Shown in pieces: positions 1 through 10,683 of a stretch of 64,000 bases of DNA. Below the pieces are notes generated by a model. It had not been told where the DNA came from and did not search any database. It was given only the letters and a program-made list of their open reading frames with translations. Both the position numbers and the translations under genes were made by a program. Origin of the DNA: Syncephalastrum monosporum B8922 (lineage: Eukaryota; Mucoromycota; Mucoromycetes; Mucorales; Syncephalastraceae). Positions within the stretch are counted from its first letter, which is position 1. Every line of letters begins with the position of its first letter. Where the stretch lies: assembly GCA_000697355.1 (NCBI GenBank), contig JNEN01000835.1, positions 1 through 64,000 on the forward strand, read 5' to 3'.

Positions 1-938
1 GACATGATCGACCTGAGTGAGCTCAAGGACAAGAACGCCAAGTTTGGGCTGAGCGGAACCGATTATGGTTTATGTACATTGGCGACGTCGGTGAACACCC
101 CGACCGACCGAAATCAGCACGGTGGTTTACCACCAGCAAGAAAGGCCCACCTCCTGAAGACCAGCGCCAAGCAGCTGCACCATGAGTCCTTCACCGCGAG
201 ACACCTGCGAGTCATCAAGACTCAGAAGAGCTTTCATCCGTGCGTCTCTGCCGCCGAGAACGCCCTTTCAGCAGCAAGTTTGTCTGTCTGTCGGGATGTC
301 GACGACCTGCTCAAAGCGCATGAGGTTTGTACTCAAATTAAGGCTGTTGATTATGGCATTAACTTTAAAAAATATACACCAGATGCGCAGAGATGTCTCC
401 GCATTTGCGTTGGTTCTACAACAGTGCACGACTTGCGTCCCTCAAATACACGGCAGAGATAAAAAAGAAACGCGCATATCAGCGCTATGCCGCAGAGGAA
501 CGCAAGCTTGCAAAGAAGCACACAAATGCGAAGGCAATACCCATACGTTTCATTGGAAACAAAGGGACTGGTGTCGGCTCCACAATCAGAGGTCATCTTC
601 GGTACGGCGGCAGGAAGATGCGCCAGTTCGAGGCCAGACACGCTGTCGTAGCCATTACCGACGAGCACCGAAGCTCACAGACTTGCAGCTGCTGTCTTCA
701 GCCCATCATCCATCCTCATTACCGCCAAAAAGGCCAGAGCAAAGTGAACCTAGGCGTCTCTCGCTGCGTCAATGCAGAATGCGACCTTGTTAAGCAGGGT
801 GTGGGGACCCAGGGCCGTGACAAAACGGCAGCACAATGCATCGCTCTCGCTGGCGCCAGCAAGATATTCGATGGCGAAACCTTGCTGCCCTTCGACCAAG
901 AAGCCACAGTACTGAAGATCATCGAACAACATCAGTGA
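1..938 (+). pseudogene. Fanzor/TnpB-like RuvC nuclease, 3' portion (partial; intron or frameshift inside)
   Basis: C-terminal part of a eukaryotic TnpB-like (Fanzor) protein, the family of transposon-linked RNA-guided nucleases. Frame 1 is open from the window edge and carries a RuvC-I-like motif G-T-D-Y-G (Asp codon at 61-63) followed by a basic segment typical of the family. Frame 3 (393-938) carries an I-T-D-E-H-R-S-S element, a zinc-ribbon-like set of cysteines (C-x2-C at residues 98/101 of this ORF and two more at 125 and 130), then R-D-K-T-A-A, which matches the RuvC-III 'RDxNAA' motif (Asp codon 819-821). The two frames join if 325-392 is a 68-nt intron (GTTTGT...CAGAG); otherwise it is a frameshift. 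The N-terminal half lies to the left of the window. Family assignment rests on motif order and zinc ribbon. Whether it is intact is unknown. Confidence 0.6.
325..392 (+). other. Possible intron inside the Fanzor-like gene
   Basis: A GT at 325 and AG at 391-392 remove 68 nt and fuse the frame-1 segment with the RuvC-I motif to the frame-3 segment with the zinc ribbon and RuvC-III. A branch-like TTAAC lies about 30 nt before the 3' end. The 3' site is the second of two AGs in CAGAG, so it is not strong. A simple one- or two-base indel would explain the frame change equally well. Confidence 0.35.
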
Positions 939-995
939 CATTGCTTCCCCCCTGCCCCATCTCTCCTTCTTTTCTCGCTTATAATGCACCCCAAA

Positions 996-1030
996 GCCCC
1001 ATCCCATCCCATCCCATCCCATCCCAATCC
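996..1030. repeat. CCCAT pentanucleotide microsatellite
   Basis: About six consecutive CCCAT units just downstream of the Fanzor-like coding end. Confidence 0.85.
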
Positions 1031-2632
1031 ATCCATTGCAAAATAAAAAGCTCTCAGCATCTACAAACAAGAAAACATGAGAATGATTAAGCCTCACACA
1101 TAAAAGGTCTCGCTTTATATAATTCTCGAATGGAAGTATAACCGTGCATCAACATTTGGCTTAATCCCGTGTATTTTATAAGTACGACAAGGTCCGTAGC
1201 GGTAGCCACAATCCTCGAGTATTTTCTCTCTGTGTCAATGTGGGCCATCCTTGACAGACTACGACAAGTCGCTCCGCGTCATGGATTGATCCCTTTACCT
1301 TTGATAGGGTGATTCTTGGCTGAAGTATGTTATTGTCTGGTTACCAGAAATGCGCCCATGCGGTATTGAGCAAGTGCAATGGACGTGATTCCCGTTTGTA
1401 TGAGACGACGATTACATTATACTTATTCTATATTTCCATATGTCACTATGGATAACATCAGCCGTCGATGGGCGATGTACTGTATATCTACAACATGTCG
1501 ACATCGCCAGAGAGGTTTCATCTGATATGTAACAGGTTGCTACTCACGGAACTAGTCTTCTGTTATATATATCCTTTCCATCTTTGACATGTTCGGACCA
1601 TTACACTCATAACTCGATTCCGTACGGTGTATTTTTATTAAAATTGGTATGCCTGCAGGACGTATTGTGGTCTTGATCCCCTCTATTGATGATAGACACA
1701 ATGGAAACAAATACATAGGCCGTCTAAGCTAGCAATATGATGGCGACGCATGGGCTCCAGCAGCTCCCTCCCAAAGGCTGTCTATTATTATCAACTATTA
1801 TGATGTTCCCCTACTAAGCAATGCAGAGGTTCGATTGTAGCCGATTCAGCACCTAATGCATCTCTTGACTTTGCGAATGTTGTCTGACGAGATATGAAGT
1901 CAAGAATGACTTTGATATCTGATGCCACTCCCGTGGAAAACGTCTGACATCAGCCCTTTTTTTTTAAAAAAAAAAGGCATTCTCTTTTGTGCCTCTTTTT
2001 CCCACTCGCAAATGTGATACCTGAACGGGTCTATGTATACTTTGAAACGCGATAATAATATTGACGTCGATCCCTATCAGTGTCCGCTTGTCTGCTTTCC
2101 TATCCCCATTGGTGTTCACTGAGTCAATGTTCTTGTCTCACAGTCGATCGAGGCCCATCTTATATAAAGTCCAGCTGGTTTCTCCCACGTCTGCTTTTCT
2201 TCTTCTTTTCTTTGTCCTTCTCAAAGTCATTTTCTCCGGCAAGTACATGTATACATAGAACTATGGGTATAATCTAACAGAGACAACATAGACGACACGA
2301 GGTCCCCTCAAGTCCCTCTGCCACCGGTTGCTCGTCCATGCACCGGTGTGCACGAAAGTAAGTTGTCGCGTTATAAACACAATACATCTGACAGCTTTAA
2401 CATTATTCCAACGTATACGTAGCTTGTTGTATTACGTTTTCTTCTCCTCCCGTCTTCTCTCCCGTTTGCGTCTCTCTTCCTCTTTTCCGCTCGCGCCCGT
2501 CCTCTCAGAGGTTTTTTTTTCACCTGCTTTTTTTTCCCTCTGTCTGTAAGTAAACTGAACTACATAAGAAACTGAAACCTGTCAACATATACTCATTTGA
2601 TGTCAGGTCCGCTCCTTTTCCTTTCCGTTCCT

Positions 2633-2690
2633 TTTGTCCTCCTTCTTTGTCCTCCTTGCTTTGTCCTCCTTGCTTTGTCCTCCTCCTCCG
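2633..2690. repeat. 14-bp pyrimidine tandem repeat
   Basis: Imperfect tandem copies of TTTGTCCTCCTTGC inside a longer polypyrimidine tract. No function can be inferred. Confidence 0.7.
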
Positions 2691-3470
2691 CCCTAGCCTA
2701 CGGTAGAAGCCGGTAGTAGTTTAAACCTTTTACTATAGATATATTCCAAATATCTCCAGCCCCACCCATCATGGTAAGTGACTCACATTGGATGAAATAT
2801 CCTGAGACAGGGGTTTAACAAAAGGAATTAGACGCGTGCCCTCCACGGGCGCGTTAGTTACATGAGGTGGCGGCCTGCCGCCTTGCGCGCGCAATAACGA
2901 ACCCGGCTCTGCCGTAGGTATGTAGAAAGTGCACTTCAGTCTAACGATCAACTGACTTTGGAATGAATCTCGATAGGCTAGTTTAACACTGCCTAAGATC
3001 TAGTAAAAATTAGCACTTACCAGCGCGAACAACATGTCAAAACAGGGACATTATATTGACATATTGATAAATGAAATAGTCATCAAATATATACCTACTT
3101 TACTACCGGTACAATGTCGCCTTCATATTATTTTCGCTTTTGCCAGCTTCAACATGTTCCATGCTCTACCAGTGTCTGTTGCGAAGCTTATGCTCTATGT
3201 ACTGCTGTGTGACGAAAGAAGCAGATGTCAGTGCGCGTTCCGCAACGTTGGTCCTGTATCTTTAGATGTGGTGAGTATCAGTAGATATTCCAAGGTCCTG
3301 AAACAAATGCCAACTATTAGGTCACATAGTGCTTATTCGATGACAACATTACCATTTATCAAACGTAGAGTGCTCAGTGATTCCCATTTACCTTTTTTGG
3401 CAACAGCCGTTTCCATTTTGTAGTCACCGCCACGGTGTCGTAGTATTCGCGTTTTTTTTTCCACTTTTCA

Positions 3471-4763
3471 ATGGATCCTAAAGATTTTGAGGTACTCTTC
3501 TAAGCAGCTGCCCTCTGGCTATCAACATGCTTATGCATTAGCGCAGGTTGCGTCACCACCGTCAGACGGCATCTCTGACCTGGCCTTTTCCTCTCAAGCC
3601 GACTATCTTTCCGTGTCGTCATGGGATAATCAGGTACTTTGTTTTCTAAGCATAATGACTCTGTCGTCTTTACACATTCGACTTCAGGTGCGCATATACG
3701 AGGTTCAACCCTCAGGCCAGACGATACCCAAGGCCGCCTATTCACATGAAGGCCCTGTCCTTTGTACAGCATGGAGCAAGGTGCGTACTCTATTGTCTAT
3801 GATTACAGCGATCTCTTAACATTTCACGGGCATGCTTCTCTATGTTCGTTATAGGACGGCAGCAAAGTAGTATCAGGCGGTGGAGACAAAGCAGGACGCA
3901 TGTACGATCTGGCGACAGGTCAAACCACACAAGTTGCACAACACGATGAAGCTATCAAGTGCATCAAATTCTTGGATCAAGGTCAGAACATCATGGCCAC
4001 AGGCGGCTGGGATAAGGTCATCAAATACTGGGATACGAGAAGCCCTCAGCCCATCGGCACCGTTCAACTTCCTGAGCGATGCTATGCTATGGACGCTAAA
4101 GGCCCCATGATGGTTGTTGGTACAGCTGAAAAGCATGTCTGCATTTTCGACCTCAACAACCCAACTGTCATTTTCAAGGTGCGCCTTCCCTCCATGACTG
4201 TCTCCTTTTTACTTACCTAACGCGATACGCGACCATAGAACGCCATGTCCCCTCTGAAGTGGCAGACACGCACTGTTTCATGCTTCACTGACAGCAAGGG
4301 CTATGCCATCGGCTCCATTGAGGGTCGTGTTGGTATTCAGTATGTCGAGGAGAAAGATTCCACACGCAGCTTCTCCTTCAAGTGTCATCGCGACGACCAG
4401 AAGAATGTGTTTTCCGTCAACGCCATCAGCTTCCATCCTACTTACGGCACATTTTCAACTGCTGGCTCTGACGGTACAGTCAGTTTCTGGGACAAGGACT
4501 CCAAACAGCGCCTCAAGCCTTTCCCGAATGCCCAAGGCACGATTCCCTGCACGACGTTTAACCGGAATGGCACGATATTCGCTTACGCTGTCAGCTACGA
4601 CTGGTCCAAGGTATGATTTGCTTAAATAACTACGTACGCGCGCATTTATCAATGGCAATTATGCTAGGGCTACAAACATGCTTTACCAACGAACCCGAAC
4701 AAAATTTTCCTTCACGCGGTCAAGGACGAAGACGTCAAACCTCGTGGTGCCAAGAAACGATAA
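3471..4763 (+). CDS. RAE1: RAE1/GLE2 mRNA export factor, copy 1
   Basis: WD40 beta-propeller that docks on the GLEBS motif of Nup98-type nucleoporins and works in mRNA export and mitotic checkpoint/spindle functions. Six exons: 3471-3491, 3547-3633, 3688-3780, 3855-4178, 4239-4610, 4668-4763; all introns are phase 0 and 54-74 nt. The product is 330 aa, close to the usual RAE1 length. Diagnostic segments include SSWDNQ-VRIYEVQ, TGQTTQVAQHD, QLPERCYAMD, SPLKWQTR, GSIEGRVGIQYVEEKD, FSTAGSDGTVSFWDKD and the C-terminal YDWSKGYKH. It is very similar to yeast/fission-yeast RAE1 throughout, so this is the orthologous, conserved copy. A paralogue with the same exon plan follows 295 bp downstream. Confidence 0.95.
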
Positions 4764-5058
4764 GCAGATACGGCGCATATCTAGCAGATATGGCGGATAT
4801 ATAGCATGTAAAAAGAAACAGAAGAAACGCAACATCAATAAATAAAAAATGGTAAAACGACATATACATGTTTGTGGTCCTCCCAGTTCTACCATTGCGA
4901 ACAAGCTGTGTCACGTGAGACAAGACATCAAGAGATGTGGTTCCATCCATGGAACAAGGAGTGCTGCGCCGCATGAATTCTCCCATATCTTTAAAACAAT
5001 GCTGCGGTTTTAAAGTCTCACTTGTTGCTCTTCTTTTCCTTCTTTTTTCCTTTTCATC

Positions 5059-6416
5059 ATGATGGACCGCTATGATATCCCAGTATGTAAAAAAGATATT
5101 TTACCAGCAACAATCTGATAACAGACTATTTGCACCTTAGGTCCACCATGGCCCTGATGACACCATTTCCGAACTCGCCTTTTCACCAGTTGCAGATTAT
5201 TTATCAGCATCTTCATGGGATAACCAGGTATTGGAAGCTTGCTGTCGCTCAACATCCCTTTACTCAATGCATTGTGCGTTCGCCAGACTCGCATCTACGA
5301 GGTACAAGCTACAGGTACCAGTATTCAACGCGCGGTATACGCGCACGATGGACCTGTCCTTTCTACCGCTTGGAATTCGGTAAGCTATCAAAACGAGACA
5401 GCTAAAAGAAGGGATGAAGAGAAGATGATGACTGACTCAGCCTCTTGGTTGACCATGTTAGGATGGCACATTGGTAGCATCAGGGGGAGCTGATGGGTTT
5501 GCCCGTGTGTACGATATCAGATCCGGAACCGCAAGTCCTGTGGCGCGTCAAAATGAACCCATAAAGCGTGTTCGCTTCATGGAGGGTCCGCAGCCCATTT
5601 TAGCAACCGTTGGAACAAACACGCTACAGTACAATGACGCTCGTTCACCAACACCAATTGCCACCGTTAACCTCCCCGAACGTTGCTATTCCATGGATTT
5701 GAAAAAAAACCTACTTGTTGTCGCCACATCAGAGCGAAGTCTTCTCCTGTTTGATCTCAGACATCCAAGTACACTTTTCAAGGTATGACGGATACACACA
5801 CTGTTGTCCCTGACTTTTCCACTATGTTGAGCTCACGTTTATGCCTAAATAGAAAATTCAGTCTCCACTCAGACATCAACTGCGCAATATTACGTGTACT
5901 GCTGACGGTCAAGGGTGGGCCTCTGGATCTATTGAGGGACGTGTCAGTATTTCATGTGTGGATGACCGAAATACGTCGCGTAACTACACGTTCCGCTGCC
6001 ACCGAGTCGAGAGAAACAAGAAGAAAGATATCGACGTCTATGCCGTACATGATATCAAATTCCATCCTCATTATACCAGCACGTTTTCCACAGCCGGAGC
6101 AGACGGCGCTGTGAACTTTTGGGATGGCAATGCACGCCAGCGGCTCAAGCATTTTCCAGGAGACGCAGTCGCTATCACGTGTACCGCTTTCAACAAAGAC
6201 GGTAATCTCTTTGCTTATGCTCAAGGCTACGATTGGTCAAAGGTAGTCCATATTGATGTACATTAATATTCAAGAAAACATTGCTAATCTGAGATCGCAC
6301 CTTTTTTTATAATGCGCCCTTAGGGATATAAACATGGAAGCAGCAACTCGCCACAGCCAAAGATTGTTCTTCATGCTGTTCAAGAAGCAGAGGTCAAACC
6401 CAAGCGTACAAAATAA
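5059..6416 (+). CDS. RAE1/GLE2-like WD40 protein, copy 2 (divergent tandem paralogue)
   Basis: Second RAE1-type propeller, 335 aa, directly downstream of copy 1. Exons 5059-5082, 5141-5227, 5287-5379, 5462-5782, 5853-6242, 6324-6416. Exons 2 and 3 have exactly the lengths of copy 1 (87 and 93 nt) and all introns are phase 0, so it arose by duplication of the genomic gene, not by retroposition. It keeps SSWDNQ, RIYEVQ, LPERCYSMD, SIEGRVSI, STAGADGAVNFWD and YDWSKGYKH, but the copy 1 segment around SPLKWQTRTVSCF has become SPLRHQLRNITC, and the loop after FRCHR is expanded and lysine-rich. No stop or frameshift is seen. It is likely functional, but its role (redundant exporter, meiotic or checkpoint variant) cannot be told. 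Confidence 0.92.
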
Positions 6417-7026
6417 TGCAGCTGCTCTCTACGAAGCAATGACGCTCGAAAAATATTAAACTCCAACTTCTTTCTTTGCGATACATGGGTAGCAGCCTCG
6501 CTTGATATCACCCTTTCATGACTTCGTCTCTGTCATCTTCAATAAAAGACTTTATCCCGATAAGATCAGTCAGATGATACACCAAATATGCCCCTTTTTT
6601 TTTTTTTTTCATTATAAGTATAGGAGCCACAATAGCTATGACCAGACATCGAGCGTCCATGAGTCTAAATCGCGAACATGTCCTTAATATCGTACATTGG
6701 CTTGATTATCGAAGGATTAGATTTGCGAGCGGTCGAAATAAGACATCGTACAGTGTGATATGACACTATACATAAAAGAGTCATGAATCGGGTCGTGTGT
6801 AGCGCATGAGACAGCATAAGCAAGGTTCGTGACTTGTCAAGATGCAGCTCTACATAATCAAGAAAATGGCTACGACTATCCGGGGTGGGGGGGTTGAGTT
6901 CCATGACCACATAACAGAAGACAAAGCGGCAGCCGATCTTTTCTCCTCCCGTTTCAAGATCTAAAAATTGATATACCCCTCCACTTTTATCTATTACTGT
7001 CCATAGCATACAAATTGATTCTCATT
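6417..7026. other. Intergenic, no feature seen
   Basis: 3' flank of RAE1 copy 2 and 5' flank of the DUG3-type gene. It contains a T-run near 6594-6610 and no supported ORF. Confidence 0.6.
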
Positions 7027-8537
7027 ATGTGCCGATTGCTACTTTACAAAGGGAAAAAGCCTATCCTCATGGCCCATGTACGTTCACTAACTACAGTGTC
7101 GATGCTTCTAACGCAGTTCTTATGGCCAGCTGTTGACCAATCCCGCCCATTCCATTATTAACCAGTCATTCGACTCACGGTTACGCATCGATCACCGACG
7201 TCCACTCAACGGTACTTGGGCAATATTATTTCGACTGCAAGCTGCTCATATATAGAATGCTTAGGGGACGGCTTTGGCGTTGGTTGGTATGACAATGAGC
7301 CGGACGACTGCTCACCGCCCTGCATCTTCACGTCTGTAACACCGGCCTGGAGCAATACCAACCTCGTGCGACTCGCAGAAAAGATCAAGAGCCCCTTACT
7401 GTTTGCTCACGTGCGCGCAAGTACTTCGGGTTCTGTCACAGAAGCCAACTGCCACCCATGGAAGTAAGTGAGTCGAGTCCGTCCAGCGAGGGAGAAAACA
7501 AAAGGACGATCAGGAGGACGGCTGAAACGAGCTTTTCCCAGTTATGGCAGGATCATGTGGATGCATAACGGAGGAATCGCGCAATTCGACAAGGTAAATA
7601 TGTCATATTGGGCTCCTTTGCCACATTGGCTAATATGAACCGGAAGATAAAACGCAAACTGCAGAACGCGTTACCAGAGCACCTCTTCTTGTTTGTGCAA
7701 GGCAACACCGATTCCGAATGGGCTTTTGCCCTCTTTTTAAGCTTTGTAAGATTGTATCTTTCGCTCAAGTAGCGCTCATGCTCACGCTATTCCTCGTATT
7801 TCATTTCATTTCCCTTTTCCCTTTAGCTCACTAATCCCAATGCTGATTCATTTGAATATCAAGAGCTCCGAGAAGCCATGCTGAAGACCATCGCACAGCT
7901 CAATGCATGGGCAGAGGAGGCCGGAATCACCGAAGTAAGTGTCAGCAAGAGATAGTTTGAGTTAAACGGGATCGTTAATAACGAGTGAACAGCCCTCCTT
8001 GCTTAATTTTGCAGTGACAGACGGTGCATCAGTAGTGTGCGTTCGCTACATTAGCAGCAAAACGGAAGAAGCTGCTTCGCTCTACTTTTCTTCAGGCACA
8101 CGTTTCGAATGCTACCGGCCAGGATACTATCGTATGGTGAAGGCAGACCGACGGGAGGACATGGTCGTCATCGCAAGTGGTACCTAAAGTTATCTTGGGA
8201 TCGACCTAGAAGCTAATCTTGATGAATAGAACCCTTGACATTCGAAAAGGCAGACTGGCTGACGATACCGACCAATACGGTCTTGGTGATTACCCCCAAA
8301 CTGAATGTCCTGTTACAGCCCATCCGGGATAAGTTCCATGCAGAGGAACGGGGGGTAGAGGTCAAAGTGGGCGAGGATGAAGATGCAGTGGCAAGAATAC
8401 CCGAACCCCGAGCACAGATGATGGCACGGCTGTCAGATGCCATTTTAAGCAAAGAAGGGCAGAACACAAGCATGGATACCTATCACAACAATCCTCATAG
8501 AAGCTCCGTTCGGCAAATGGTAGAACAAACAAATTAA
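7027..8537 (+). CDS. DUG3: DUG3-type class II glutamine amidotransferase (glutathione degradation)
   Basis: Class II (Ntn) glutamine amidotransferase subunit; in yeast DUG2-DUG3 form the cytosolic complex that starts glutathione breakdown independently of gamma-glutamyl transpeptidase. Eight exons: 7027-7077, 7130-7211, 7265-7463, 7542-7593, 7647-7745, 7827-7934, 7993-8179, 8230-8537; the phases close to a 361-aa protein. Visible marks: Cys2 nucleophile right after the initiator Met (M-C-R), HSIINQSFDSRLR, GDGFGVGWY, FAHVRAST, MHNGGIAQF, QGNTDSEWAFALF, and SLLNFAVTDG later. These blocks match yeast DUG3 in order. The second half is more divergent. The gene stands alone here; no DUG1 or DUG2 partner is in the window. 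Confidence 0.93.
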
Positions 8538-8852
8538 ATCACCGCCATCTATAATTGTAACCACTTTCACTCGATCAATGCATCATCGCCTCTATTTCTT
8601 TCCTCTTGAACGCACAAAACGCCAGATAGAGTCTAAAAAAATTGGCAAAGGCTGCAGCATTTCATGCAACCACTGACACACCAGTATTGCACATATAAAC
8701 ACATGCATATACATAGCAATGGCAGAACCGAGAAAGCACAGAGTGTATTTTAAACTTCTGTTCTGGCAGTACGTCTTATGCTAAGCTTTCTTTGTAGCGC
8801 AGGGAGTATCACAACGGTGATCTGGTAAAGAATCGGTATAGCTGGAGCTTCA
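8538..8852. other. Intergenic, no feature seen
   Basis: Between the 3' ends of the DUG3-type gene and the endonuclease relic. No reverse-transcriptase remnant was found here, which matters for judging the relic. Confidence 0.6.
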
Positions 8853-9701
8853 TCACGAAGAATCATCAGGAAAGGTCAACGCGATCAGTGCTTTTAACAT
8901 GGATTTGGCCAGTTGAATCAAGTGCGCAAGAACATCTTCCTGAATCCCAAGCGTCGCTTGGATCATGGCATGGTCCGTGATCTCGTAGGGAGGGAATTCT
9001 GCTGCGTCAGTATGATTTGTAACGCGCTTGTAGGAAAAGTGGCGAGGCGGTGCAAAGATATAATCAATAGTCGTGTGTACCATTCCCAGACGATAGGTGG
9101 GCAAAATTTCGCGAACAGATGCATAAACACAGTCCACAAACTGTGATTGGATCATCGCCTTCCATTCTTTCGGGACGCCTCGGGGGGTTTGGTTTGCGAG
9201 GTGGTTGTTGTAATTGAAGTCACCCATCATGATGATCCGACCACGGTACGGTCTGTTGCCGTCGTCTTGCAGAGCAAGCACAGGCGAGGCAAGTAACGCA
9301 TTGTAGAAGTGCTTGCGAGGCGTCTGCTGTGGTGGGGCGTACACGACGAGTGTGTAGAAATCCTCGAAGCGACCATAAGGTGAAGACACTCTGGCAAATA
9401 TGACTCTTTCGCTGAAGTCCCCGTTGTTCTCACCCAGATCGACATGTATGCGCTCGAGTACGAGCTCTGAGGTCATTGATACGAGTCCGCAGTAGTGCGT
9501 CCAGAGGCTGGCTTTACACTCGAACCTCCTCTCGATGAGGTTTGTCGTTGCGCCGTCGTCTACTTGTGTGTCTTGCAGTGCAATGAGGTCCCGTCCTCGC
9601 TGCACGATTCCGTCAATCAGTCTGTCGCGCAGTTGAGGATTTCTCCTTTTGGCTAGAATCTTGCAATTGAGAGACAGACACTTTATGCTGAACGTCACCA
9701 T
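8853..9701 (-). CDS. LINE-type endonuclease/exonuclease/phosphatase (EEP) domain protein, probable retrotransposon relic
   Basis: APE-like EEP fold as found at the N-terminus of non-LTR retrotransposon ORF2. From the ATG at 9701 the product is 282 aa; the frame stays open upstream to 9890 without a better start. Motifs in order: SLNC near the N-terminus (Asn12), D-L-I-A-L-Q-D (the metal-binding Glu of L-Q-E-T is Asp44), G-D-F-N-Y-N, T-T-I-D-Y-I-F-A and I-T-D-H-A. The spacing resembles LINE endonucleases of Mucorales. A LINE would continue into reverse transcriptase, but here the frame stops soon after the ITDHA motif and only the DUG3-type gene follows. So it is a truncated LINE or a solo EEP gene; activity is doubtful because of the Glu-to-Asp change. 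Confidence 0.65.
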   Translation of the reverse strand: MVTFSIKCLSLNCKILAKRRNPQLRDRLIDGIVQRGRDLIALQDTQVDDGATTNLIERRFECKASLWTHYCGLVSMTSELVLERIHVDLGENNGDFSERVIFARVSSPYGRFEDFYTLVVYAPPQQTPRKHFYNALLASPVLALQDDGNRPYRGRIIMMGDFNYNNHLANQTPRGVPKEWKAMIQSQFVDCVYASVREILPTYRLGMVHTTIDYIFAPPRHFSYKRVTNHTDAAEFPPYEITDHAMIQATLGIQEDVLAHLIQLAKSMLKALIALTFPDDSS

Positions 9702-10024
9702 GTTGTTCGATAAAGTGCAGTGAGATGATAAACAGGAGCAAGAAACAGAATAAGTCAAACAGCACTTTGAGGCACAGACCTGAATACACGCTTTCTGCCA
9801 TCGGTCTAGCCAATAAGAATGCATCCATACGCATAAATCAACTTTATTTGGCAGAAGACCCATTCCTAATTTGGTCAATATAAGCGTCACCTATTCTGTG
9901 AACGCAACTTCGTCGTCCATAGACGGCAGTACCGATCATGGTGTGATCAGCTTCAGAAAATGAATGGAAAGTGACACTCTGTATTTAACAAGACAACAAT
10001 AAATGTATCATATCTTAAGACTAC
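9702..10024. other. Intergenic, no separate feature
   Basis: Contains the open but start-less extension of the EEP frame (to 9890) and the 3' flank of the KRE9-like gene. Confidence 0.5.
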
Positions 10025-10683
10025 TCAAAAAGCTGGTGCTGTCAAGAATAAGCCCGTCATCAGAACCGCTATTAAGATAGAAGGCTTGAAATCCCCTGGC
10101 ATGCTTGAAGCACTGGAAGCATTGACGGACGAGGAGCCACCACCGACTAGGGCGCCTGAGACTGAAGAAGAAGGTGCGGATGGCGCGAGTGAGGTCGAAG
10201 GCATGGGGGTATAGGCGCGGATTGTGATAGGAACGGAAGTGTTGTAACCAAACGAAGAAAAGATGACATAGTAGGCGCCGGCAGGCGCAGTTTGCGGTAT
10301 CTTGTAGTTGTAAGAGTGCTGCCAGTATGTTTTGTTGTTTATGGTCACAATAGACGATGGATCCTCGGACACATCGGCAGGTTGGGCGACTGTCACTGTG
10401 CTGATATTGAGCTCGGAGGAAGGCTTCAAAAAGATTTCGAGCTCAAGATCTGTATTATTTTTGCGCGGCCCGATTCGTGAGAAGCTGTCGACATAAAGTG
10501 CTCGTTTTATTCATGATAAATACCTGATGTGTCACCGAGAAGAACATAGGTAATGGGCAGCATTTGCCCGGCTACATACACGCCATGGTCAAGCGGAGAA
10601 GTGATGTTGAAGTCACCATCATCGGCAAGGGCCTGGAAGGCGAGACCGAGTATTAGGGCAGCCAATTGCCAGAAGTTGCGCAT
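10025..10683 (-). CDS. Secreted KRE9/KNH-type, probably GPI-anchored cell-surface protein
   Basis: Two exons (10524-10683, 10025-10449; intron 10450-10523) give 194 aa. The N-terminus is a signal peptide (hydrophobic core LAALILGLAFQALA, cleavage likely before DDG). Next comes F-N-I-T-S-P...V-A-G-Q-M-L-P-I-T-Y, the pattern of the KRE9/KNH 'Ser-Thr-rich GPI-anchored' domain found in fungal wall proteins. Then a beta-rich region with several N-x-S/T sequons, a Ser/Ala/Gly-rich stalk, and a C-terminal hydrophobic tail that fits a GPI-attachment signal. The role is presumably wall-associated (beta-glucan related in KRE9 relatives), but this is by family only. A TATA-like element lies 60-72 bp upstream of the ATG. 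Confidence 0.82.

Larger units (their letters stand above)
939..3470. other. Gene-poor interval with simple repeats
   Basis: No convincing coding region. It holds a CCCAT pentanucleotide repeat (about 996-1026), a short T-run/A-run palindrome near 1958-1977, long pyrimidine-rich stretches from about 2410 and imperfect 14-bp tandem copies (TTTGTCCTCCTTGC) at about 2633-2690. The 129-codon ORF at 3034-3423 has no recognisable domain and biased hydrophobic composition; I do not call it. Confidence 0.6.

Noticed and set aside
1958..1977. T-run/A-run palindrome as a terminator
   Set aside because: Bacterial-type terminators do not apply in this eukaryotic context; a chance homopolymer pair.
3034..3423. 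129-codon plus-strand ORF before RAE1 copy 1
   Set aside because: No domain, odd composition, no splice or promoter support; RAE1 copy 1 has its own clear start at 3471.
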